Shown here one piece after another: positions 54,652 through 64,000 of a stretch of DNA of 64,000 nucleotides. The stretch covers positions 44,708,094 to 44,772,093 of the forward strand of contig CM067306.1 of assembly GCA_034231615.1 (NCBI GenBank). The letters run 5' to 3'. The notes under the pieces are model-generated. The model was not told the origin of the DNA. It did not search any database and saw only the letters and a program-made list of their open reading frames with translations. Source of the DNA: Meghimatium bilineatum. Lineage: Eukaryota > Mollusca > Gastropoda > Stylommatophora > Philomycidae. Both the position numbers and the translations under genes were made by a program. How positions within the stretch are numbered: the first letter of the stretch is position 1; each line of letters starts with the position of its first letter.

Positions 54652-57386
54652 TTGAGTGTATTCTGGCCCATTACACATGATTTGGTTGTATTGCACCTTA
54701 ATACTGCAGAACACTGGCGTATTAAACATGAATTGGGTGTATTGCAGTTTAGTACGCCAAAACTCGTTGTATTCTGGCATATTACTCACACATTGGGTGT
54801 ACTGAAGCTTACTACACTAGAATTGAGTGTATTCTGGCCTATTACACATGATTTCGTTGTATTGCAGCTTAATACTTCAGAACACTTGCGTATTAATCAC
54901 GAATTGGGAGTATTGCAGTTTAGTACGCCAAAACTCGTTGTATTCTGGCATATTAATCACAAATTCATTGTACTGAAGCTTACTACACTAGAAGTGAGTG
55001 TATTCTGGCCCCTTACACATGATTTCGTTGTATTGCACCTTAATACTGCAGAACACTGGCGTATTACACACAAATTGGGTGTATTGCAGTTTAGTACGCC
55101 AAAACTCGTTGTATTCTGGCATATTAATCACAAATTCATTGCACTGAAGCTTACTACACTAGAATTGAGTGTATTCTGGCCTATTACACATGATTTCGTT
55201 GTATTGCAGCTTAATACTTCAGAACTCTGGCGTATTACACATAAATTAGGTGTATTGCAGTTTCGTACGCTAAAACTCGTCTTATTCTGGCATATTACTC
55301 ACAAATTTATTTTACTGAAGCTTACTACACTATAATTGAGTGTATTCTGGCCCATTACACATGATTTGGTTGTATTGCACCTTAATACTGCAGAACACTG
55401 GCGTATTAAACATGAATTGGGTGTATTGCAGTTTAGTACGCCACAACTGGTTGTATTCTGGCATATTACTCACAAATTCATTGTACTGAAGCTTACTACA
55501 CTAGAATTGAGTATTTTCTGGTCTATTGCACATGATTTCGTTGTACTGCAGCTTAATACGTCAGAACACTGGCGTATTACACACAAATTGGGTGTATTGC
55601 AGTTTAGTACGCCAAAACTCGTTGTATTCTGGGATATTACTCACAAATTCATAGTACTGAAGCTTACTACACTAGAATTGAGTGTATTCTGGCCTATAAC
55701 ACATGATTTCGTTGTATGGCACCTTAATACTGCAGATCACTGGCGTATTAAACACGAATTGGGTGTATTGCAGTTTAGTACGCCAAAACTCGTTGTATTC
55801 TGGGATATTACTCACAAATTCATTGTACAGAAGCTTACTACACTAGAATTGAGTGTATTCTAGCCTATTACACATGATTTCGTTGTAGTGCAGCTTAATA
55901 CTTCAGAACTCTGGCGTATTACACACTAATTTGATGTATTGCAGTTTAGTACATTAAAACTCGTTGTATTCTGGCATATTACTCACAAATTCATTGTACT
56001 GAAGCTTACTACACTAGAAATGAGTGTATTCTGGCCCCTTACACATGATTTCGTTGTATTGCACCTTAATACTGCAGAACACTGGCGTATCACATACGAA
56101 TTGGGTGTATTGCTGTTTAGTACGCCACAACTGGTTGTATTCTGGCACATTACTCACAAATTCATTGTACTGAAGCTTACTACACTAGAATTGAGTATTT
56201 TCTGGCCTATTGCACATGATTTCGTTGTACTGCAGCTTAATACGTCAGAACACTGGCGTATTACACACAAATTGGGTGTATTGCAGTTTAGTACGCCAAA
56301 CCTCGTTGTATTCTGGCATATTACTCACAAATTGGGTGTACTGAAGCTTACTACACTAGAATTGAGTGTATTCTGGCCTATTGCACATGATTCCTTTGTA
56401 CTGCAGCTTAATACGTCAGAACACTGGCGTATTACACAAGAATTGGGTGTATTGCAGTTTAGTACGCCAAAACTCGTTGTATTCTGGGATATTACTCACA
56501 AATTCATTGTACTGAAGCTTACTACACTAGAATTGAGTGTATTCTGGCCTATAACACATGATTTCGTTGTATGGCACCTTAATACTGCAGATCACTGGCG
56601 TATTAAACACGAATTGGGTGTATTGCAGTTTAGTACGCCAAAACTCGTTGTATTCTGGGATATTACTCACAAATTCATTGTACTGAAGCTTACTACACTA
56701 GAATTGAGTGTATTCTGGCCTATTACACATGATTTCGTTGTATTGCAGCTTAAAACGTCAGAACACTGGTGTATCACATACGAATTGGGTGTATTGCAGT
56801 TTTGTACGCAAAAACTGGTTGTATTCTGGCACATTACTCACAATTTCATTGTACTGAAGCTTACTACACTAGAACTAGTGGATTCTGGTCCATTACACAT
56901 GATTTCGTTGTATTGCAGCTTAATACTTCAGAACACTGGCGTATTAAACACGAATTTGGAGTATTGCAGTTTAGTACGCCAAAACTCGTTGTATTCTGGC
57001 ATATTAATCACAAATTCATTGCACTGAAGCTTACTACACTAGAATTGAGTGTATACTGGCCTATTGCACATGATTTCGTTGTACTGCAGCTTAATACGTC
57101 AGAACACTGGCGTATTACACACGAATTGGGTGTATTGCAGTTTAGTACCCCAAAACTCGTTGTATTCTGGGATATTACTCACAAATTCATTGTACAGAAG
57201 CTTACTACACTAGAATTGAGTGTATTCTAGCCTATTACACATGATTTCGTTGTATTGCAGCTTAATACTTCAGAACTCTGGCGTATTACACATAAATTAG
57301 GTGTATTGCAGTTTCGTACGCTAAAACTCGTTGTATTCTGGCATATTACTCACAAATTTATTTTACTGAAGCTTACTACACTATAA
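54652..57386. repeat. 16-monomer HOR (2735 bp = 4 + 12)
   Basis: 54652-55335 is A-B-CK-H, where the H monomer has TGG in place of TAG and ctcgtCttattc, and ends in TAA. 55336-57386 then repeats the 12-mer of 52601-54651. The 4-mer recurs at 57387-58070 and 61832-62515. Confidence 0.88.
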
Positions 57387-59950
57387 TTGAGTGTATTCTG
57401 GCCCATTACACATGATTTGGTTGTATTGCACCTTAATACTGCAGAACACTGGCGTATTAAACATGAATTGGGTGTATTGCAGTTTAGTACGCCAAAACTC
57501 GTTGTATTCTGGCATATTACTCACACATTGGGTGTACTGAAGCTTACTACACTAGAATTGAGTGTATTCTGGCCTATTACACATGATTTCGTTGTATTGC
57601 AGCTTAATACTTCAGAACACTTGCGTATTAATCACGAATTGGGAGTATTGCAGTTTAGTACGCCAAAACTCGTTGTATTCTGGCATATTAATCACAAATT
57701 CATTGTACTGAAGCTTACTACACTAGAAGTGAGTGTATTCTGGCCCCTTACACATGATTTCGTTGTATTGCACCTTAATACTGCAGAACACTGGCGTATT
57801 ACACACAAATTGGGTGTATTGCAGTTTAGTACGCCAAAACTCGTTGTATTCTGGCATATTAATCACAAATTCATTGCACTGAAGCTTACTACACTAGAAT
57901 TGAGTGTATTCTGGCCTATTACACATGATTTCGTTGTATTGCAGCTTAATACTTCAGAACTCTGGCGTATTACACATAAATTAGGTGTATTGCAGTTTCG
58001 TACGCTAAAACTCGTCTTATTCTGGTATATTACTCACAAATTTATTTTACTGAAGCTTACTACACTATAATTGAGTGTATTCTGGCCCATTACACATGAT
58101 TTGGTTGTATTGCACCTTAATACTGCAGAACACTGGCGTATTAAACATGAATTGGGTGTATTGCAGTTTAGTACGCCACAACTGGTTGTATTCTGGCATA
58201 TTACTCACAAATTCATTGTACTGAAGCTTACTACACTAGAATTGAGTATTTTCTGGCCTATTGCACATGATTTCGTTGTACTGCAGCTTAATACGTCAGA
58301 ACACTGGCGTATTACACACAAATTGGGTGTATTGCAGTTTAGTACGCCAAAACGCGTTGTATTCTGGGATATTACTCACAAATTCATAGTACTGAAGCTT
58401 ACTACACTAGAATTGAGTGTATTCTGGATTATAACACATGATTTCGTTGTATGGCACCTTAATACTGCAGATCACTGGCGTATTAAACACGAATTGGGTG
58501 TATTGCAGTTTAGTACGCCAAAACTCGTTGTATTCTGGGATATTACTCACAAATTCATTGTACAGAAGCTTACTACACTAGAATTGAGTGTATTCTAGCC
58601 TATTACACATGATTTCGTTGTAGTGCAGCTTAATACTTCAGAACTCTGGCGTATTACACACAAATTTGATGTATTGCAGTTTAGTACATTAAAACTCGTT
58701 GTATTCTGGCATATTACTCACAAATTCATTGTACTGAAGCTTACTACACTAGAATTGAGTGTATTCTGGCCCCTTACACATGATTTCGTTGTATTGCACC
58801 TTAATACTGCAGAACACTGGCGTATCACATACGAATTGGGTGTATTGCTGTTTAGTACGCCACAACTGGTTGTATTCTGGCACATTACTCACAAATTCAT
58901 TGTACTGAAGCTTACTACACTAGAATTGAGTATTTTCTGGCCTATTGCACATGATTTCGTTGTACTGCAGCTTAATACGTCAGAACACTGGCGTATTACA
59001 CACAAATTGGGTGTATTGCAGTTTAGTACGCCAAAACTCGTTGTATTCTGGGATATTACTCACAAATTCATTGTACTGAAGCTTACTACACTAGAATTGA
59101 GTGCATTCTGGCCTATAACACATGATTTCGTTGTATGGCACCTTAATACTGCAGATCACTGGCGTATTAAACACGAATTGGGTGTATTGCAGTTTAGTAC
59201 GCCAAAACTCGTTGTATTCTGGGATATTACTCACAAATTCATTGTACTGAAGCTTACTACACTAGAATTGAGTGTATTCTGGCCTATTACACATGATTTC
59301 GTTGTATTGCAGCTTAATACTTCAGAACACTGGCGTATTAAACACGAATTGGGTGTATAGAAGTTTTGTACGCAAAAACTGGTTGTATTCTGGCACATTA
59401 CTCACAATTTCATTGTACTGAAGCTTACTACACTAGAACTAGTGGATTCTGGTCCATTACACATGATATCGTTGTATTGCAGCTTAATACTTCAGAACAC
59501 TGGCGTATTAAACACGAATTTGGAGTATTGCAGTTTAGTACGCCAAAACTCGTTGTATTCTGGCATATTAATCACAAATTCATTGCACTGAAGCTTACTA
59601 CACTAGAATTGAGTGTATACTGGCCTATTGCACATGATTTCGTTGTACTTCAGCTTAATACGTCAGAACACTGGCGTATGACACACGAATTGGGTGTATT
59701 GCAGTTTAGTACCCCAAAACTCGTTGTATTCTGGAATATTACTCACAAATTCATTGTACAGAAGCTTACTACACTAGAATTGAGTGTATTCTAGCCTATT
59801 ACACATGATTTCGTTGTATTGCAGCTTAATACTTCAGAACTCTGGCGTATTACACATAAATTAGGTGTATTGCAGTTTCGTACGCTAAAACTCGTTGTAT
59901 TCTGGCATATTACTCACACATTTATTTTACTGAAGCTTACTACACTATAA
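57387..59950. repeat. 15-monomer HOR (2564 bp = 4 + 11)
   Basis: The order is A-B-CK-H, then AD-I-W-H'-CD-I-W-J-K-Y-H. It carries rare variants: aaaacGcgttg (near 58354), ctggaTtataac (near 58428), gtgtaTAGaag (59357-59359) and acatgatAtcg (near 59466). All of these reappear at 61832-64000, identifying a recent duplication of offset 4445 bp. Confidence 0.89.
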
Positions 59951-60976
59951 TTGAGTGTATTCTGGCCCATTACACATGATTTGGTTTTATTGCACCTTAA
60001 TACTGCAGAACACTGGCGTATTAAACATGAATTGGGTGTATTGCAGTTTAGTACGCCAAAACTCGTTGTATTCTGGCATATTACTCACAAATTGGGTGTA
60101 CTGAAGCTTACTACACTAGAATTGAGTGTATTCTGGCCTATTACACATGATTTCGTTGTATTGCAGCTTAATACTTCAGAACACTTGCGTATTAAACACG
60201 AATTGGGAGTATTGCAGTTTAGTACGCCAAAACTCGTTGTATTCTGGCATATTAATCACAAATTCATTGTACTGAAGCTTACTACACTAGAATTGAGTGT
60301 ATTCTGGCCCCTTACACATGATTTCGTTGTATTGCACCTTAATACTGCAGAACACTGGCGTATTACACACAAATTGGGTGTATTGCAGTTTAGTACGCCA
60401 AAACTCGTTGTATTCTGGCATATTACTCACAAATTGAGTGTACTGAAGCTTAATACACTAGGATTGAGTGTATTCTGGCCTATTACACATGATTTCTTTG
60501 TATTGCAGCTTAATACTTCAGAACACTGGCGTATTAAACACGAATTTGGAGTATTGCAGTTTAGTACGCCAAAACTCGTTGTATTCTGGCATATTAATCA
60601 CAAATTCATTGCACTGAAGCTTACTACACTAGAATTGAGTGTATACTGGCCTATTGCACATGATTTCGTTGTACTGCAGCTTAATACGTCAGAACACTGG
60701 TGTATTACACACGAATTGGGTGTATTGCAGTTTAGTACCCCAAAACTCGTTGTATTCTGGGATATTACTCACAAATTCATTGTACAGAAGCTTACTACAC
60801 TAGAATTGAGTGTATTCTAGCCTATTACACATGATTTCGTTGTATTGCAGCTTAATACTTCAGAACTCTGGCGTATTACACATAAATTAGGTGTATTGCA
60901 GTTTCGTACGCTAAAACTCGTTGTATTCTGGCATATTACTCACAAATTTATTTTACTGAAGCTTACTACACTATAA
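59951..60976. repeat. 6-monomer HOR (1026 bp), A-B-C-DK-Y-H
   Basis: This short unit has a hybrid D/K fourth monomer and several singletons (ttggttTtattg, aaattgAgtgtactg, cttaAtacactaGga, ctggTgtattacac). It differs from the next HOR mainly by one extra monomer. Confidence 0.87.
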
Positions 60977-61831
60977 TTGAGTGTATTCTGGCCCATTACA
61001 CATGATTTGGTTGTATTGCACCTTAATACTGCAGAACACTGGCGTATTAAACATGAATTGGGTGTATTGCAGTTTAGTACGCCAAAACTCGTTGTATTCT
61101 GGCATATTACTCACAAATTGGGTGTACTGAAGCTTACTACACTAGAATTGAGTGTATTCTGGCCTATTACACATGATTTCGTTGTATTGCAGCTTAATAC
61201 TTCAGAACACTTGCGTATTAAACACGAATTGGGAGCATTGCAGTTTAGTACGCCAAAACTCGTTGTATTCTGGCATATTAATCACAAATTCATTGTACTG
61301 AAGCTTACTACACTAGAATTGAGTGTATTCTGGCCCCTTACACATGATTTCGTTGTATTGCACCTTAATACTGCAGAACACTGGCGTATTACACACAAAT
61401 TGGGTGTATTGCAGTTTAGTACGCCAAAACTCGTTGTATTCTGGCATATTACTCACAAATTGGGTGTACTGAAGCTTAATACACTAGAATTGAGTGTATA
61501 CTGGCCTATTGCACATGATTTCGTTGTACTGCAGCTTAATACGTCAGAACACTGGCGTATTACACACGAATTGGGTGTATTGCAGTTTAGTACCCCAAAA
61601 CTCGTTGTATTCTGGGATATTACTCACAAATTCATTGTACAGAAGCTTACTACACTAGAATTGAGTGTATTCTAGCCTATTACACATGATTTCGTTGTAT
61701 TGCAGCTTAATACTTCAGAACTCTGGCGTATTACACATAAATTAGGTGTATTGCAGTTTCGTACGCTAAAACTCGTTGTATTCTGGCATATTACTCACAA
61801 ATTTATTTTACTGAAGCTTACTACACTATAA
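60977..61831. repeat. 5-monomer HOR (855 bp), shortest complete unit
   Basis: The order is A-B-C-Y-H. It equals the preceding 6-mer without the D/K monomer. The shared aagcttaAtacacta at the end of C shows that the two are directly related and that one monomer was gained or lost in a single step. Confidence 0.88.
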
Positions 61832-64000
61832 TTGAGTGTATTCTGGCCCATTACACATGATTTGGTTGTATTGCACCTTAATACTGCAGAACACTGGCGT
61901 ATTAAACATGAATTGGGTGTATTGCAGTTTAGTACGCCAAAACTCGTTGTATTCTGGCATATTACTCACACATTGGGTGTACTGAAGCTTACTACACTAG
62001 AATTGAGTGTATTCTGGCCTATTACACATGATTTCGTTGTATTGCAGCTTAATACTTCAGAACACTTGCGTATTAATCACGAATTGGGAGTATTGCAGTT
62101 TAGTACGCCAAAACTCGTTGTATTCTGGCATATTAATCACAAATTCATTGTACTGAAGCTTACTACACTAGAAGTGAGTGTATTCTGGCCCCTTACACAT
62201 GATTTCGTTGTATTGCACCTTAATACTGCAGAACACTGGCGTATTACACACAAATTGGGTGTATTGCAGTTTAGTACGCCAAAACTCGTTGTATTCTGGC
62301 ATATTAATCACAAATTCATTGCACTGAAGCTTACTACACTAGAATTGAGTGTATTCTGGCCTATTACACATGATTTCGTTGTATTGCAGCTTAATACTTC
62401 AGAACTCTGGCGTATTACACATAAATTAGGTGTATTGCAGTTTCGTACGCTAAAACTCGTCTTATTCTGGTATATTACTCACAAATTTATTTTACTGAAG
62501 CTTACTACACTATAATTGAGTGTATTCTGGCCCATTACACATGATTTGGTTGTATTGCACCTTAATACTGCAGAACACTGGCGTATTAAACATGAATTGG
62601 GTGTATTGCAGTTTAGTACGCCACAACTGGTTGTATTCTGGCATATTACTCACAAATTCATTGTACTGAAGCTTACTACACTAGAATTGAGTATTTTCTG
62701 GCCTATTGCACATGATTTCGTTGTACTGCAGCTTAATACGTCAGAACACTGGCGTATTACACACAAATTGGGTGTATTGCAGTTTAGTACGCCAAAACGC
62801 GTTGTATTCTGGGATATTACTCACAAATTCATAGTACTGAAGCTTACTACACTAGAATTGAGTGTATTCTGGATTATAACACATGATTTCGTTGTATGGC
62901 ACCTTAATACTGCAGATCACTGGCGTATTAAACACGAATTGGGTGTATTGCAGTTTAGTACGCCAAAACTCGTTGTATTCTGGGATATTACTCACAAATT
63001 CATTGTACAGAAGCTTACTACACTAGAATTGAGTGTATTCTAGCCTATTACACATGATTTCGTTGTAGTGCAGCTTAATACTTCAGAACTCTGGCGTATT
63101 ACACACAAATTTGATGTATTGCAGTTTAGTACATTAAAACTCGTTGTATTCTGGCATATTACTCACAAATTCATTGTACTGAAGCTTACTACACTAGAAT
63201 TGAGTGTATTCTGGCCCCTTACACATGATTTCGTTGTATTGCACCTTAATACTGCAGAACACTGGCGTATCACATACGAATTGGGTGTATTGCTGTTTAG
63301 TACGCCACAACTGGTTGTATTCTGGCACATTACTCACAAATTCATTGTACTGAAGCTTACTACACTAGAATTGAGTATTTTCTGGCCTATTGCACATGAT
63401 TTCGTTGTACTGCAGCTTAATACGTCAGAACACTGGCGTATTACACACAAATTGGGTGTATTGCAGTTTAGTACGCCAAAACTCGTTGTATTCTGGGATA
63501 TTACTCACAAATTCATTGTACTGAAGCTTACTACACTAGAATTGAGTGCATTCTGGCCTATAACACATGATTTCGTTGTATGGCACCTTAATACTGCAGA
63601 TCACTGGCGTATTAAACACGAATTGGGTGTATTGCAGTTTAGTACGCCAAAACTCGTTGTATTCTGGGATATTACTCACAAATTCATTGTACTGAAGCTT
63701 ACTACACTAGAATTGAGTGTATTCTGGCCTATTACACATGATTTCGTTGTATTGCAGCTTAATACTTCAGAACACTGGCGTATTAAACACGAATTGGGTG
63801 TATAGAAGTTTTGTACGCAAAAACTGGTTGTATTCTGGCACATTACTCACAATTTCATTGTACTGAAGCTTACTACACTAGAACTAGTGGATTCTGGTCC
63901 ATTACACATGATATCGTTGTATTGCAGCTTAATACTTCAGAACACTGGCGTATTAAACACGAATTTGGAGTATTGCAGTTTAGTACGCCAAAACTCGTTG
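61832..64000. repeat. Partial HOR at window end, copy of 57387-59555
   Basis: 61832-62515 repeats the 4-mer A-B-CK-H, and 62516 onward repeats AD-I-W-H'-CD-I-W-J-K. It reproduces the private variants of 57387-59555, including aaaacGcgttg and gtgtaTAGaag (63802-63804). The window ends inside the K monomer. Confidence 0.9.

Larger units (their letters stand above)
1..64000. repeat. Satellite array of about 374 tandem 171-bp monomers
   Basis: The whole window consists of head-to-tail copies of a 171-bp monomer. Distances between landmark monomers are multiples of 171 within -2 to +3 bases (1368, 684, 3420, 1881, 4104, 4275 and so on), and every small deviation is accounted for by an identifiable 1- or 3-base indel. 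No monomer is inverted, no foreign insertion is seen, and no unique spacer of even 100 bp occurs. Neighbouring monomers differ from one another while whole blocks are nearly identical at distances of several monomers, which defines higher-order repeats. Both window ends lie inside the array. A centromeric or pericentromeric location is inference from family knowledge, not visible here. Confidence 0.98.

Noticed and set aside
1..64000. Primate alpha satellite, because of the 171-bp period
   Set aside because: Neither the monomer nor its 30-bp substructure resembles the alpha satellite consensus as I know it. Period length alone is not evidence of homology, and about 170 bp is common among satellites.
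1..64000. CRISPR array
   Set aside because: There are no unique spacers: all sequence between any two repeated segments is itself repeated, and the period is 171 bp with internal 30-bp units in direct contact.
1..64000. tRNA, rRNA or other structured RNA genes
   Set aside because: No cloverleaf, rRNA-like segment or other non-repeat element is visible. Short palindromes such as CTGCAG and AAGCTT are just restriction-site-sized parts of the monomer.

Overview
This window is one uninterrupted satellite DNA array. I find no convincing protein-coding gene, RNA gene, transposon, CRISPR array or unique sequence in any of its 64 kb. The array is AT-rich: a hand-built consensus monomer is about 38% GC. 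All copies run head to tail in the same orientation. This is eukaryotic heterochromatin, most plausibly centromeric or pericentromeric, possibly subtelomeric. The species cannot be told from the sequence. The 171-bp period equals that of primate alpha satellite, but the sequence does not resemble the alpha consensus as I know it.

The repeat is nested. Units of about 30 bp in two alternating classes (alpha: core GTATTGCAGnTTAnTAC; beta: core GTATTCTGGCnTATTAC) pair into about 60 bp. Three pairs, one with a 9-bp deletion, make the 171-bp monomer (51+60+60), and about 374 diverged monomers form higher-order repeats (HORs). One marker monomer (type H) recurs as the HOR boundary and carries two characteristic changes, tattcTAG and actaTAA. 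Distances between complete H monomers are 171 x 5, 6, 8, 11, 12, 13, 16, 18, 19, 22, 23, 24, 25 or 43, within a few bases.

Monomer types used below are labelled by their translation in the open frame, only as a shorthand: A (DLVVLH), B (EHLRI), C (PLTHDF with THKLG), C* (C with VFGHI, i.e. CGGG in the DNA), D (DFFVLQ), SD (SITHDF with TYELG), E (KQELG, FIAMK), F (AYWPIA, KPVV), G (PLTHDF with WDITHKFIVQK), H (marker), H' (marker relative), I (SIFWPIA), N (PNLVV), S (PIAHDSF), W (VVWHLNTAD), J (WCITYE, FCTQK), K (HEFG, FIALK), Y (VYWPIA). 'AD', 'CD' and similar mean hybrids.

Layout: zone 1 (1 to about 17-24 kb) holds A-B-C-D-E-F-G-H type HORs and expanded versions. Zone 2 (about 24.4-48.5 kb) starts its HORs mostly with C*-D-I-C and has its own H variant. 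Zone 3 (about 51.4-64 kb) has a third H variant and HORs built around A-B-C and I-W-H'-CD-N-S-W-J-K-Y. Several multi-kilobase blocks are near-identical copies of one another, showing recent unequal exchange or amplification inside the array.

The reading frame that stays open for up to 1457 codons follows from 30, 51, 60 and 171 all being multiples of three. It is broken by many stops and by one-base indels shared among copies, and most of its apparent starts are TTG directly after a stop. I treat it as non-coding.
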